A model generated the notes under the pieces. The model had not been told where the DNA came from and ran no database searches. It worked only from the letters and a program-made list of their open reading frames with translations. 64,000 nucleotides of DNA from Lachnospiraceae bacterium. GTDB lineage: Bacteria; Bacillota; Clostridia; Lachnospirales; Lachnospiraceae. A program made the translations under genes and the position numbers. Position 1 is the first letter of the stretch; every line of letters begins with the position of its first letter. The stretch spans positions 1 to 64,000 of the forward strand of contig JAFUPV010000048.1 of the NCBI GenBank assembly GCA_017472605.1, given 5' to 3'. Below, piece after piece: positions 1-9,549 of the stretch.

Positions 1-918
1 GGAGAGCATGCCGCCGGGAACCTGATAGGTCAGGCACTGGGTATCGGTAGCCATGGACTGTGCCATCATAGTGCCGTCGGCAATGAACTCATCACGGACG
101 GTCTTGAAGTAGTCGGCCATCTTGGTGGTGCAGGCATCGTCCAGATCCACCTCGTAGCCCAGCTGACGCAGGGCGTAGGCCATGGTCTCGGTAGCGGGCT
201 GGCTGGTGCCGCCGGAGAAGGGAGAAATGGCGGTGTCGATGATGTCAACGCCCGCTTCCACTGCCTTCAGGTAGGTCATGAAAGCAAGACCTGTGGTGGA
301 GTGGGTGTGCAGGTCGATGGGCAGGTCCACGGCGTCCTTAATGGCGGAAACCATATCGTAGGCTTCCTGGGGACCCATGATACCGGCCATATCCTTGATG
401 CAGATGGTGGAAGCACCCATTTCCTTCAGTTCCTTCACGATCTCCACATACTTCTTGTGGGTGTGAACGGGGCTGGTGGTGTAGGAAATGGTACCGGAGG
501 CGATAGCACCGGCATTTACGGTAGCTTCCATGGCCACCTTCATATTCTTTACGTCGTTGAGAGCATCAAAGATGCGGATCACGTCCATGCCGTTCTCAAC
601 AGCCTTCTTCACGAACAGCTTGACGAAATCATCGGGGTAATGGGCATAGCCCAGCACGTTCTGACCACGCAGCAGCATCTGCAGCTTGGTGTTGGGCATG
701 GCTTTCCGGATCTTCCGCAGCCGCTCCCAGGGGTCTTCATTCAGATAACGCAGACATACGTCAAAGGTAGCACCGCCCCAGCACTCGGCGGCATAGTAGC
801 CGGCCTTGTCGATGGTAGAGAGCATGGGCTCAAACTTCTCAAAGGGAAGACGGGTTGCGATCAAAGACTGATTGGCGTCCCGCAAAACAGTTTCCACAAA
901 CTGAACTTTTCTTGCCAT
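1..918 (-). CDS. Carboxyltransferase subunit of oxaloacetate decarboxylase / pyruvate carboxylase subunit B, 3' end outside window
   Basis: The gene enters from the left edge, so only the N-terminal 306 codons are visible; I translated them by hand. The product transfers CO2 between a keto acid and biotin (oxaloacetate decarboxylase alpha or pyruvate carboxylase B). Visible family marks are an N-terminal TVLRDANQSL stretch, GQNVLGYAHYPDD, IRIFDALND, a CIKDMAG segment carrying the usual carbamylated lysine, and the metal-binding DLHTHSTTG. The start at 918 follows GGAGG eight bases upstream. It lies downstream of pckA on the same strand, which fits a PEP/oxaloacetate/pyruvate node. Every proline codon I read here is CCC, unlike the rest of the window. 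Whether a biotinyl domain is fused at the C-terminus cannot be seen. Confidence 0.9.
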   Translation of the reverse strand, partial: MARKVQFVETVLRDANQSLIATRLPFEKFEPMLSTIDKAGYYAAECWGGATFDVCLRYLNEDPWERLRKIRKAMPNTKLQMLLRGQNVLGYAHYPDDFVKLFVKKAVENGMDVIRIFDALNDVKNMKVAMEATVNAGAIASGTISYTTSPVHTHKKYVEIVKELKEMGASTICIKDMAGIMGPQEAYDMVSAIKDAVDLPIDLHTHSTTGLAFMTYLKAVEAGVDIIDTAISPFSGGTSQPATETMAYALRQLGYEVDLDDACTTKMADYFKTVRDEFIADGTMMAQSMATDTQCLTYQVPGGMLS

Positions 919-957
919 TTTGTTTTATTCCTCCGTTTTCATAATGTAAGTAAGAAC

Positions 958-983
958 AACAGCCGGGGATTACCCCGGCTGTT
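958..983 (-). terminator. Hairpin terminator after pckA
   Basis: A perfect 11-bp stem (AACAGCCGGGG with CCCCGGCTGTT) and a 4-nt loop lie 9 bp beyond the pckA stop. The following U-tract is poor (TGTTGTTCTT), so termination may be partial and could let pckA transcripts enter the carboxyltransferase gene. Confidence 0.7.
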
Positions 984-991
984 CATGGTTT

Positions 992-2599
992 TTACTCAGC
1001 CTTGGGGCCTGCGGCGACCAGGGCCTTGCCCTCGTCATTGCCGGTGTACTTGGCAAAGTTCTTCACGAACCGTGCTGCCAGATCCTTAGCCTTGGTGTCC
1101 CACTGAGAAGCGTCTGCGTAGGTGTCTCTGGGATCCAGGATACCGGAGTCTACGCCGGGAAGAGCGGTGGGAACTTCAAAATCGAAGTAGGGGATCTTCT
1201 TGGTGTCGGCCTTCAGGATAGAGCCGTCCAGAATGGCATCGATGATGCCGCGGGTGTCCTTAATGGAGATACGCTTGCCGGTGCCGTTCCAGCCGGTGTT
1301 GACCAGGTAAGCCTTAGCACCGGACTTTTCCATCTTCTTGACCAGCTCCTCACCGTACTTGGTGGGGTGCAGCTCCAGGAAGGCTGCACCGAAGCAGGCG
1401 GAGAAGGTGGGAGTGGGCTCGGTAATGCCACGCTCAGTGCCGGCCAGCTTGGAAGTAAAGCCACTGAGGAAGTAGTACTTGGTCTGCTCGGGAGTGAGAA
1501 TGGAAACGGGGGGCAGAACGCCGAATGCGTCGGCAGACAGGAAGATGACGTTCTTGGCATCAGGACCTGCGGACACGGGACGGACGATCTTCTCAATATG
1601 ATTGATGGGGTAGGAAACACGGGTGTTCTCGGTAACAGAGCCGTCAGCAAAGTCGCACTTGCCGTTTTCATCTACGGTTACGTTCTCCAGCAGAGCGTTC
1701 CGCTTGATGGCGTTGTAGATGTCGGGCTCGGACTCGGGATCCAGGTTGATAACCTTGGCATAGCAGCCGCCCTCGAAGTTAAAGACGCCGTTGTCGTCCC
1801 AGCCATGCTCGTCGTCGCCGATCAGAAGACGCTTGGGGTCGGTGGACAGGGTGGTCTTGCCGGTGCCGCTAAGGCCAAAGAACAGAGCAGTGTTCTGACC
1901 GTTCATGTCGGTGTTGGCGGAGCAGTGCATGGAAGCCATACCGGAAAGCGGCAGGTAGTAGTTCATCATGGAGAACATACCCTTCTTCATCTCACCGCCG
2001 TACCATGTGTTCAGGATAACCTGCTCACGGCTGGTGATGTTGAATACAACAGCGGTCTCGGAGTTCAGTCCAAGCTCCTTGTAGTTCTCAACCTTCGCCT
2101 TGGAAGCATTGTAAACGATGAAATCCGGCTCGAAGTTCTCAAGCTCTTCAGCGGTCGGCTGAATGAACATGTTCTTTACGAAGTGAGCCTGCCAAGCAAC
2201 CTCAACGATGAAACGGATTGCCATGCGGGTATCAGCGTTTGCGCCGCAGAAAGCGTCTACAACGTAGAGCTTCTTGTTGGACAGCTCCTTAATTGCGATA
2301 TCCTTAACAACATTCCAGGTCTCAACGGATGCCGGGTGGTTATCGTTCTTGTACTCATCAGAAGTCCACCATACAGTGTCCTTGGAGTTCTCGTCCATTA
2401 CGATGAACTTGTCTTTCGGGGAACGACCTGTATAGATTCCGGTCATTACGTTAACTGCACCGAGCTCACTCTCCTGACCCTTGTCATAGCCTTCCAGAGC
2501 CGGATTGGTCTCTTCTTCGAATAACAGCTCATAAGAAGGATTGTGAACGATCTCAGTAGTTCCGGTAATGCCATACTTACTTAAATTGATTTCTGCCAT
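992..2599 (-). CDS. pckA: Phosphoenolpyruvate carboxykinase (ATP), mosaic gene
   Basis: This 535-aa protein has the normal length for ATP-dependent PEP carboxykinase, which interconverts oxaloacetate + ATP and PEP + CO2 + ADP in the cytosol. In gut fermenters it often runs in the carboxylating direction. Visible marks are the P-loop [11 protein letters not shown] near residues 242-252, [18 protein letters not shown] and the nucleotide-binding NTGWNGTG. The start at 2599 has an AGAGG site. The reading frame is intact, but the coding style is not uniform. From the start to about position 1950 prolines are CCG/CCT, as in the rest of the window. From about 1840 to the stop they are nearly all CCC, as in the neighbouring carboxyltransferase gene. 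The gene therefore looks like a join of two sources. Confidence 0.97.
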   Translation of the reverse strand: MAEINLSKYGITGTTEIVHNPSYELLFEEETNPALEGYDKGQESELGAVNVMTGIYTGRSPKDKFIVMDENSKDTVWWTSDEYKNDNHPASVETWNVVKDIAIKELSNKKLYVVDAFCGANADTRMAIRFIVEVAWQAHFVKNMFIQPTAEELENFEPDFIVYNASKAKVENYKELGLNSETAVVFNITSREQVILNTWYGGEMKKGMFSMMNYYLPLSGMASMHCSANTDMNGQNTALFFGLSGTGKTTLSTDPKRLLIGDDEHGWDDNGVFNFEGGCYAKVINLDPESEPDIYNAIKRNALLENVTVDENGKCDFADGSVTENTRVSYPINHIEKIVRPVSAGPDAKNVIFLSADAFGVLPPVSILTPEQTKYYFLSGFTSKLAGTERGITEPTPTFSACFGAAFLELHPTKYGEELVKKMEKSGAKAYLVNTGWNGTGKRISIKDTRGIIDAILDGSILKADTKKIPYFDFEVPTALPGVDSGILDPRDTYADASQWDTKAKDLAARFVKNFAKYTGNDEGKALVAAGPKAE

Positions 2600-2710
2600 C
2601 TTACATTAACCTCTTTTCTTTCATGATATGGGGTTGATACGTAAAAACACGATGATCCGTGACGTATCCTGCACGCCGCGCAATCATTCGTTCAAACTAC
2701 ACCACCTACC

Positions 2711-2738
2711 ATTATACATGATAACGCAAAAATATCAA
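2711..2738 (-). promoter_or_regulatory. Promoter of pckA
   Basis: On the minus strand, TTGATA (2738-2733), a 16-bp spacer and a perfect TATAAT (2716-2711) lie about 110 bp before the pckA start. Confidence 0.75.
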
Positions 2739-2760
2739 TATCATTTCTCTAAAATTTTTC

Positions 2761-2797
2761 AAAAAAAGCAGGGAAGAAATTCGTCTTTCTTCCCTGC
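2761..2797 (-). terminator. Rho-independent terminator of the Na/Pi transporter gene
   Basis: On the minus strand GCAGGGAAGAAA pairs with TTTCTTCCCTGC (12 bp, 6-nt loop) and is followed directly by seven Ts. It lies 67 bp beyond the transporter stop and upstream of the pckA promoter, so it separates the two units. Confidence 0.92.
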
Positions 2798-2863
2798 GGA
2801 TGCCTGCTGCGGCTGTGATTTTCTGTCGGCAGAATCAAAGAAAAGTCATTCTTTGATTCCGGA

Positions 2864-4624
2864 TCAGAGTTTATATTTCTGACTGTAATTCTGATACATG
2901 TGCTCAAAGGATTCGCTTCCGTGACGGACGGATGCAAGGTATTTGTGCATATCCATTGCGCCGTACTCGGAAATTTCGATGATACAGCTTGCCACGTTGG
3001 AGCAGTGATCGGAAACACGCTCGTAAGAGATCAGAAGATCCGTCAGGACAAAACCAAGTTCAATGGTACATTCGCCCTTCTGGAGACGAATGACATGGTT
3101 CAGCTTAATCTTCGCGATCAGGTCATCGACAACCTGCTCAATCGGCTCAACCTGAGCTGCCTGCTCCACGCTGTTCTGGGCAAAGGCATTTTTCGTTGTG
3201 CAAAGTACCTCGGTGATCGCCTCGCAGGCAACTGCCAGCTCCTGTTTTGCTTCCTGTGAGAAGGAACACTTTTTGTCACGAAGCTCTTCTGCAGATTCGA
3301 CAATGTTTACCGCATGGTCGGAAATCCGCTCATAATCGCTGATGATTCGAAGAAGCATGTTGATCTGCTTCGAGTCGGATTCGTTCATGCTGCAGGACGC
3401 AACCTTCACCAGATAGGAGCCAAGGGCATCTTCCATGCTGTCCACCCTGCTCTCGATCTCACGGATCTCGTCTGCTGTCTTCGCATCGTATTTTTCAAGC
3501 AGAGCCATTGCTTTACAGAGGGCATCGGTGGAGATATCGGCCATCATGTTGGTAACCTCTGTTGCTCTCGCCACTGCAATACCGGGCGTTTCCAGAAGAC
3601 GCTCATCCAGCAGAGTAACTGTGTCTGCCTCATCCTTTTTGTCCGGAATGGTAAGCTCGGCAAGCTTTGCCAGCTGGCGGTAGAACGGGCTGATCAGTGC
3701 CACAGACAGAATCTTGAAGATCGTGTGAACCGCAGCGACGCCCCACATGTCAATTGCGGAATGAACAAGCGGTATCTCGAAGAGAGCGTTGAGAACACAG
3801 AACAGCGTCAGATACACGACAACACCGATGATGTTGAAGTACAGATGAACAAACGCTGCCCGCTTACCGTTTCGGTTCGCTCCGAAAGAAGAAATCAGCG
3901 CGGTAACGCAGGTACCGATGTTCTGACCCATGATAATGGGAATTGCGGCACCATAGGTGATTGCTCCCGTTACAGTCAGCGACTGCAGAATTCCGACGGA
4001 AGCAGAAGAAGACTGAACGATAGCTGTCAGAATCAGACCGGCCATTACACCAAGGATCGGATTTTCAAACATGATCAGCAGATTGCGGAAGCCCTCGTCC
4101 TCAGCCAGACCGCCAACGGAATCGGACATCATGGACATGCCGACCATCAGGACCGCAAATCCCAGCAGGATCGCGCCTACATCCTTCTTTCTTCCTCTCT
4201 TGGAGAACATTACCAGACAGATTCCGATCACAGCAAGAATCGGCATCCAGGAATCCGGCTTAAACCAGCGGATTACGCTCATCGCGTCAGCCGCACCGGC
4301 TCCCAGGCCGTTCATACCGGTCAGCCAGGCCGTAACAGCGGTACCGACGTTGGCACCCATGATCACGCCGACTGCCTGCAGAAGCGTCATGGTTCCGGAG
4401 TTTACAAAGCCGACTACCATTACCGTGGTTGCGGAGGATGACTGGATGACTGCCGTCACTCCAAGACCAAGCAGAAATCCCTTGACCGGATTGGACGTCA
4501 TTTTGCCCAGAATCATCTTCAGGCTGGATCCGGCGCTTTTCTTCAGTGCATCGCCCATAACCTCCATGCCGTAGAGGAACAGCGACAGACCGCATAACAG
4601 TGATAACACATCAAAAATAGTCAT
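2864..4624 (-). CDS. Na/Pi cotransporter family protein with C-terminal PhoU-like domain
   Basis: This 586-aa membrane protein belongs to the NptA/PNaS family of sodium-coupled phosphate carriers. The first ~310 residues are hydrophobic and carry the two inverted-repeat signatures, VIQSSSATT (about residue 60) and AIVQSSSASVG (about 200). The C-terminal ~240 residues are soluble and helical, with two PhoU-like units (for example LLRIISDYERISDHAVNI and LTDLLISYERVSDHCSNV). It is a single-gene unit with its own promoter and a strong terminator. Phosphate is the expected substrate by family; some relatives have other anions or unknown roles, so I give no symbol. Confidence 0.93.
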   Translation of the reverse strand: MTIFDVLSLLCGLSLFLYGMEVMGDALKKSAGSSLKMILGKMTSNPVKGFLLGLGVTAVIQSSSATTVMVVGFVNSGTMTLLQAVGVIMGANVGTAVTAWLTGMNGLGAGAADAMSVIRWFKPDSWMPILAVIGICLVMFSKRGRKKDVGAILLGFAVLMVGMSMMSDSVGGLAEDEGFRNLLIMFENPILGVMAGLILTAIVQSSSASVGILQSLTVTGAITYGAAIPIIMGQNIGTCVTALISSFGANRNGKRAAFVHLYFNIIGVVVYLTLFCVLNALFEIPLVHSAIDMWGVAAVHTIFKILSVALISPFYRQLAKLAELTIPDKKDEADTVTLLDERLLETPGIAVARATEVTNMMADISTDALCKAMALLEKYDAKTADEIREIESRVDSMEDALGSYLVKVASCSMNESDSKQINMLLRIISDYERISDHAVNIVESAEELRDKKCSFSQEAKQELAVACEAITEVLCTTKNAFAQNSVEQAAQVEPIEQVVDDLIAKIKLNHVIRLQKGECTIELGFVLTDLLISYERVSDHCSNVASCIIEISEYGAMDMHKYLASVRHGSESFEHMYQNYSQKYKL

Positions 4625-4669
4625 AGTACATTTTCCCTTCCCTGTAGTATCATTTTATGCACCATTTTG

Positions 4670-4698
4670 ATTGTAACTGAAATCACTGTCCGCGTCAA
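4670..4698 (-). promoter_or_regulatory. Promoter of the Na/Pi transporter gene
   Basis: TTGACG (4698-4693), a 17-bp spacer and TACAAT (4675-4670) lie 46 bp before the ATG at 4624. Confidence 0.8.
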
Positions 4699-4754
4699 CT
4701 GTCAATTTTGAATAATCTTTACCAAATCTTTACCTGTGCCTTACATAGAGGTCG

Positions 4755-5837
4755 TCATTTTACGGCATTTTTACATTCATGACTGAGAATTTCCTTCAAT
4801 GCTTCCATCAATTTCACCATCTGTTCATCCGTACCGATGGTAATGCGCAGATATGCATCGACACGCGGCTTGCTGAAATAGCGTACAAAAATCCCACGCT
4901 CCTTCAGTGCCTGGAAAATCACTCTGGCATCTGCCCGGTCATGGGTCGCAAAGATGAAGTTTGACTGGGAATCCGGGAAGGAAAAGCCAAGCTTCTTCAG
5001 TTCTGTCTTGCTCCACTCTCTCGTCGCTTTGATTTTTTCCACGCAGGCTTCAAAGTATGCCTGATCCCGCACAGCTTCCGTTCCCAGTTCCAGCGCCGCC
5101 TGGTTCATCGTGTAGGAATTGAAGGAATATTTTACATCATTGAGCGCCCGGATCAGTTCTCTGGATCCCATGGCATAGCCGATTCGCATGCCGGCCATGG
5201 AGCGGGACTTGGAGAAGGTCTGGACAACAAGCAGATTTTCATATTTCTCCAGCAGGCTGCGGGCGGACGGACCGTCGGCAAAATCGATATATGCCTCGTC
5301 AATGATCACGATTACATCCGGATTGTGCTGCAGAACATCCTCGATCATCTCCAGCGGCTCATAGATTCCTGTCGGCGCATTGGGGTTGGGGAAGATGATT
5401 CCGCCGTTTTCCTGATAGTAATCCTCTCTGCGGATGCAGAGATTTTCATCCAGCGGCTGGCAGCGGTAGGGGATCCGGTACAGATCGGCCCACACATCAT
5501 AGAAGGAATAGGTAATGTCCGGAAACAGGATCGGTTTTTCCGAATTGAAAAACGTCAGAAAACACATTGCCAGCACATCGTCGGAGCCAACACCGACAAA
5601 AACCTGGTCAGACGGGAGTCCGTAGGTCTGCGCCAGAACGTCCACAAGCGCTCCGTTGGTCGGATCCGGGTACAGACGCATCCGGTCTGTGTCCATCTGT
5701 GCCGCCAGCTTCTGCACACCAGGTGCCGGCGGATACGGGTTTTCATTGGTATTCAGTTTAATGATATTCTCCGCCTTTGGCTGCTCGCCCGGAACATAGG
5801 GTACCACTTTACGAATATTTGCTTCCCATTTTTTCAT
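4755..5837 (-). CDS. hisC: Histidinol-phosphate aminotransferase
   Basis: A 360-aa class I/II PLP-dependent aminotransferase of the HisC type, which converts imidazole-acetol phosphate and glutamate to histidinol phosphate. Marks are the N-terminal KLNTNENPYPP, the PNAPTG substrate/PLP region, IIDEAYIDF with the PLP-ring aspartate, and the Schiff-base lysine in TFSKSRSMAGMRIGYAMG. The frame is open for 52 codons upstream, but that extension is highly charged low-complexity sequence. ATG 5837 has an ideal GGAGGAG six bases away and matches the usual HisC start, so I chose it. No other his genes are visible. It follows the VanZ-like gene by 95 bp on the same strand and may be co-transcribed with the rfb genes. 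Confidence 0.93.
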   Translation of the reverse strand: MKKWEANIRKVVPYVPGEQPKAENIIKLNTNENPYPPAPGVQKLAAQMDTDRMRLYPDPTNGALVDVLAQTYGLPSDQVFVGVGSDDVLAMCFLTFFNSEKPILFPDITYSFYDVWADLYRIPYRCQPLDENLCIRREDYYQENGGIIFPNPNAPTGIYEPLEMIEDVLQHNPDVIVIIDEAYIDFADGPSARSLLEKYENLLVVQTFSKSRSMAGMRIGYAMGSRELIRALNDVKYSFNSYTMNQAALELGTEAVRDQAYFEACVEKIKATREWSKTELKKLGFSFPDSQSNFIFATHDRADARVIFQALKERGIFVRYFSKPRVDAYLRITIGTDEQMVKLMEALKEILSHECKNAVK

Positions 5838-5932
5838 AATCTCTCCTCCATATGCTGTCTGTCTTTTCTGTCTTTTTCTCTCTTCTTTCCGCTCCGTGTC
5901 ATCCGGCTTCTTTTTGTACAGACGTTTTTTCC

Positions 5933-6433
5933 TCAATTCTCCGCTCTCCTGCTTCTTTTCCTTCTTCGGACGTAGGCAAAAACCAAAAAGCACAGCAGGA
6001 TTCCCGCCATGACGCCGGCTGAATCAATGCAGACATCAGCTGCTTTGGGACTTCTTCCCGAGGAAAACATCTGATGCAGTTCATCACTGACCGCATAGAG
6101 CGTTCCCACCGTCCACGAAATCCCAAGCAGGCGTTTCCACCGGTCTGTGCAGGTCCGGATCAGGCCCCACAAAAGTGAGCCCAAAATCAGGTATTCACTG
6201 AAATGGGCGCCTTTTCGCACAATCAGTGTTACCGTGCCAAGGATTGTCTCCTGCTCCGCTTCCGGGATCGTTTCAAATCCAGGAAGAAGAAGACGGATCA
6301 CCTGTCTGACGATCCTTCCGCTTGCTGCGGAGGAATCATCGCCGCTCTGCGCGGAAAACCAGAAGATTACCCCGGCCCAGAGCAGCACCAGAAGGGATAA
6401 AACCACTCGCTGTTTCTTTTTTCTTTCTGTCAT
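5933..6433 (-). CDS. VanZ-like membrane protein
   Basis: A 166-aa protein with about four hydrophobic segments and the VanZ-family marks: VRKGAHFSEYLILG in the middle and DELHQMFSSGRSPKAADV near the C-terminus. VanZ of enterococci gives low-level teicoplanin resistance, but most clostridial homologues are uncharacterised envelope proteins, so resistance should not be assumed. It lies 70 bp after rfbD on the same strand. Context suggests membership of a cell-envelope polysaccharide unit. The start at 6433 has only a distant GGGAG site. Confidence 0.85.
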   Translation of the reverse strand: MTERKKKQRVVLSLLVLLWAGVIFWFSAQSGDDSSAASGRIVRQVIRLLLPGFETIPEAEQETILGTVTLIVRKGAHFSEYLILGSLLWGLIRTCTDRWKRLLGISWTVGTLYAVSDELHQMFSSGRSPKAADVCIDSAGVMAGILLCFLVFAYVRRRKRSRRAEN

Positions 6434-6503
6434 CGATCCAATTGCTCCCTATCACGGCATCCGCGCAGGCACTGCGGATGCCTTTCTCCTGTCTGCCTCA
6501 CAG

Positions 6504-7355
6504 TCAGGCCTGGTTCAGTTCCTTTAAATATCTGCCAAGCGCATCCTGCCAGGTCGGAAGATGCTCAAAGCCATTGGCGGAAAGCTTGCTCTTGTCCATG
6601 CGGCTGTTGCTTGGGCGGGTTGCTTTCGCCGGGAACGCAGAAGAGTCCACCGGAGTCACGCTGACTTCGTTCATTCCCGCCTGACGGAAAATCTCGCAGG
6701 CAAACTCGTACCAGCTGCAGAGACCTTCGTTTGTTGCATGGTAGCGGCCATACTTATCGGTCTGGATCATGTCAACAAGAAGACGGGCCAGATCATAGGT
6801 ATAGGTCGGAGAACCGATCTGATCATTCACGACGCTGACTGCACCGCGCTCTTTTCCCAGACGGAGCATGGTCTTAATGAAATTCTTTCCGTTAATGCCA
6901 AACACCCAGGCAATGCGCACGATGAAGAATTTCTCCAGATTGTTTTCCACAGCCAGCTCACCTTCGTACTTTGTCTGTCCATAGACATTCAGCGGATTTC
7001 GCGCGTCATCCGGCTCCCAGGGGCGCTCTCCCTGACCGTCAAACACATAGTCGGTACTGATATACATCATCTTCAGATCCAGATCACGGCACACCTTTGC
7101 AATGTTCTCTGTTCCATCTCTGTTGACACGGCGGCAGATCTCCACATTGTCCTCCGCTGCATCGACAGCGGTATATGCTGCACAATGAACAACCGCATCC
7201 ACGTCAGACGCAGTGATCACGCTGCGGACACTCTGCGCATCCGTAATGTCCATTTCTTCAATATCCACACCAACGGTTTCAATTCCGCGCTTTGCGCATT
7301 CGTTTACTACATCATATCCCAGCTGGCCCTTGACACCTGTTACTAAAACTCTCAT
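6504..7355 (-). CDS. rfbD: dTDP-4-dehydrorhamnose reductase
   Basis: A 283-aa short-chain dehydrogenase that makes dTDP-L-rhamnose from dTDP-4-keto-rhamnose with NAD(P)H. The N-terminal Rossmann motif is VTGVKGQLGYDV. The serine/tyrosine region MYISTDYVFDGQGERPW and the catalytic VYGQTKYEGE (YxxxK) are intact, and the C-terminal PSNSRMDKSKL is typical of RfbD. AGGAGG precedes the ATG. It is the third gene after rfbA and rfbB. The 3,5-epimerase (rfbC), which should supply its substrate, is absent from this cluster. Confidence 0.94.
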   Translation of the reverse strand: MRVLVTGVKGQLGYDVVNECAKRGIETVGVDIEEMDITDAQSVRSVITASDVDAVVHCAAYTAVDAAEDNVEICRRVNRDGTENIAKVCRDLDLKMMYISTDYVFDGQGERPWEPDDARNPLNVYGQTKYEGELAVENNLEKFFIVRIAWVFGINGKNFIKTMLRLGKERGAVSVVNDQIGSPTYTYDLARLLVDMIQTDKYGRYHATNEGLCSWYEFACEIFRQAGMNEVSVTPVDSSAFPAKATRPSNSRMDKSKLSANGFEHLPTWQDALGRYLKELNQA

Positions 7356-7380
7356 TTGCCTTCCTCCTTATAGCAAACAG

Positions 7381-7445
7381 CGGCTGTTCGAAAACAGCCG
7401 CCGGTCTTTGTTTCCTCTGTCCCCGGAACCGGAAATCGGTTCCGG
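7381..7445 (-). other. Two tandem hairpins between rfbB and rfbD
   Basis: The 114-bp gap between rfbB and rfbD holds CGGCTGTT/AACAGCCG (7381-7400, 4-nt loop) and CCGGAACCG/CGGTTCCGG (7423-7445, 5-nt loop). Neither has a T-tract on the minus strand. They may tune or stabilise the message rather than end it. Confidence 0.55.
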
Positions 7446-7469
7446 ATCCGCCTGAACCATCGGCAGGCA

Positions 7470-8507
7470 TTACTGCTCTGTGTTCTCCAGACGTTTTCCA
7501 TACATGTTGCTGAAGTAGTTCTGATACTCTCCGCTTAAAATGTTCTGCCACCACTCTTTGTTTTCCAGATACCACTCGATTGTCTTCTTGATACCGGTCT
7601 CAAAGGTATACTCCGGCTCCCATCCCAGCTCAGTTTCCAGCTTGGTCGGGTCGATGGCATATCTCATGTCATGGCCGGGACGGTCGGTGACGAACTTGAT
7701 CAGGCTTTCCGGCTTGTCCAGCGCCTTCAGGATGGTCTTGACAACCTCCAGGTTTGTCTTCTCGTTGTGGCCGCCTACGTTGTAAACCTCACCGACTCTT
7801 CCCTTGTGGATGATCAGATCGATGGCCTTGCAGTGGTCGGTCACATAGAGCCAGTCACGAACGTTCTCGCCCTTGCCATAAACAGGAAGCTCCTGATCTG
7901 CCAGCGCGCGGCTGATGATCAGCGGGATCAGCTTCTCCGGGAAATGGTACGGACCATAGTTGTTGGAGCAGCGGGAAATGGTTACCGGCACGCCGAAGGT
8001 GCGGTAGTAAGCCATTACATAGAGGTCGGCACTCGCCTTGGAAGAAGAATAGGGACTGCTGGTGTGGATCGGAGTCTCCTCAGTGAAGAACAGATCCGGG
8101 CGGTCCAGCGGGAGGTCACCGTAAACCTCATCGGTAGATACCTGGTGGTAACGCTTGATGCCGAACTTGCGGCAGGCATTCAGCAGAGTAACGGTACCAA
8201 GAACGTTGGAATGCACAAAGATGTCCGGGTTTTCGATGGAACGGTCTACATGGCTCTCTGCTGCAAAGTTGACAACCACGTCAAACTTCTCTTTCTCGAA
8301 CAGATCCATGATGAATTCCTTGTCTGCGATATCACCCTTTACAAACTTGTAGTTTGGCTTATCCTCAACCGGCTTTAAGGTCTCCAGATTGCCGCAGTAG
8401 GTCAGAAGGTCCAGGTTTACGATTTCGTATTCCGGATATTTGTTTACCATGTGATGGACAAAGTTGCCGCCGATGAATCCGGCGCCGCCTGTAACTAAAA
8501 TCTTCAT
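7470..8507 (-). CDS. rfbB: dTDP-glucose 4,6-dehydratase
   Basis: A 345-aa extended SDR enzyme that converts dTDP-glucose to dTDP-4-keto-6-deoxyglucose. Marks are VTGGAGFIGGNFVHH (NAD binding), NFAAESHVDRSI, HQVSTDEVYGDL, the YSSSKASADL YxxxK site and SRCSNNYGPYHFPEKLIP. An upstream in-frame start at 8549 would lie inside rfbA. ATG 8507, ten bases after the rfbA stop with GGAG five bases upstream, gives the standard N-terminus MKILVTGGAG, so I use it. It sits between rfbA and rfbD. Confidence 0.96.
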   Translation of the reverse strand: MKILVTGGAGFIGGNFVHHMVNKYPEYEIVNLDLLTYCGNLETLKPVEDKPNYKFVKGDIADKEFIMDLFEKEKFDVVVNFAAESHVDRSIENPDIFVHSNVLGTVTLLNACRKFGIKRYHQVSTDEVYGDLPLDRPDLFFTEETPIHTSSPYSSSKASADLYVMAYYRTFGVPVTISRCSNNYGPYHFPEKLIPLIISRALADQELPVYGKGENVRDWLYVTDHCKAIDLIIHKGRVGEVYNVGGHNEKTNLEVVKTILKALDKPESLIKFVTDRPGHDMRYAIDPTKLETELGWEPEYTFETGIKKTIEWYLENKEWWQNILSGEYQNYFSNMYGKRLENTEQ

Positions 8508-8517
8508 TATATTCTCC

Positions 8518-9399
8518 TTATTTATCGATATACTTTCCGTCCATGACATCTTTTAAGTAAGCACCGTACTGGTTCTTCTTGTAGATCTCATAGATTTCCA
8601 TTAACTGTTCTTTGCTGATCCAGCCGTTGAGGTAAGCAATTTCCTCCAGGCAGGCAATCTTGCGGTGCTGGTGGGTCTCAACCGTCTTTACAAAGTTGGT
8701 TGCGTCAACCAGGGATTCGTGAGTACCGGTATCCAGCCAGGTAAAGCCCTGTCCAAGAAGCTCCACGTTAAGCTCGCCGCTTTCCAGATAGATCCGGTTC
8801 AGGTCTGTGATCTCCAGCTCGCCTCTTGCGGACGGCTTCAGATTCTTTGCATACTCGACAACCCTGTTGTCGTAGAAATAGAGGCCGGTTACACAGTAGT
8901 TGCTCTTTGGCTTTGCAGGCTTCTCTTCAATGGAGATTGCCTTTCCTTCCTTATCAAACTCTACAATACCGAAACGCTCGGGATCGTCTACATAGTATCC
9001 GAATACCGTTGCGCCGGTCTCTCTTGCAGCAGCAGCCTTTAAGCGCTTTTTCAGGCCGTGGCCGTGGAAGATGTTATCTCCGAGAACCATGGCAACGCTG
9101 TCGCTGCCGATGAAGTCAGCACCGATGATGAAGGCCTGTGCCAGACCGTCCGGGCTGGGCTGAACGGCATAGGACAGCTCAATGCCGAACTGATGGCCGT
9201 CACCAAGCAGAGACTGGAATCTTGGTGTGTCATCCGGTGTTGAGATGATCAGGATCTCACGGATTCCTGCGTTCATCAGAACAGACAGCGGGTAGTAAAT
9301 CATTGGTTTGTCGTAAATCGGAAGCAGCTGCTTGGAAGTAACCTTTGTCAGCGGGTACAGTCTGGTTCCGCTTCCTCCTGCTAAAATAATTCCTTTCAT
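8518..9399 (-). CDS. rfbA: Glucose-1-phosphate thymidylyltransferase
   Basis: A 293-aa nucleotidyltransferase that makes dTDP-glucose from dTTP and glucose-1-phosphate, the first step of dTDP-sugar synthesis. The signature [16 protein letters not shown] and the following [16 protein letters not shown] are intact, as are VLGDNIFHG and [12 protein letters not shown]. The start at 9399 follows GGAGG closely; the longer open frame to 9447 has no ribosome site. It is the first gene of rfbA-rfbB-rfbD. Confidence 0.96.
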   Translation of the reverse strand: MKGIILAGGSGTRLYPLTKVTSKQLLPIYDKPMIYYPLSVLMNAGIREILIISTPDDTPRFQSLLGDGHQFGIELSYAVQPSPDGLAQAFIIGADFIGSDSVAMVLGDNIFHGHGLKKRLKAAAARETGATVFGYYVDDPERFGIVEFDKEGKAISIEEKPAKPKSNYCVTGLYFYDNRVVEYAKNLKPSARGELEITDLNRIYLESGELNVELLGQGFTWLDTGTHESLVDATNFVKTVETHQHRKIACLEEIAYLNGWISKEQLMEIYEIYKKNQYGAYLKDVMDGKYIDK

Positions 9400-9549
9400 G
9401 ATATCCTCCACATCCGGGTCCTGTACACAGAAAAAATGTGCACGCACCGGTTATTCGCAATTGTGATTCCTGCTTTCTTTCCAATCGGATCAGCAGGTGA
9501 CTGTGCAAGGTCCTCCTTAAAAATGGGCAGACTTTGCCTATTCCATGTC

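Noticed and set aside
1367..2524. 385-codon plus-strand open frame opposite pckA
   Set aside because: Antisense to a well-identified gene; no family motif. It arises from the codon bias of pckA.
2833..2858. AATCAAAGAA/TTCTTTGATT hairpin after the Na/Pi transporter gene
   Set aside because: A real 10-bp inverted repeat, but no T-run follows; the stronger structure at 2761-2797 is the better terminator.
5933..6433. Teicoplanin-resistance call for the VanZ-like protein
   Set aside because: No other van genes; most homologues of this type are uncharacterised.
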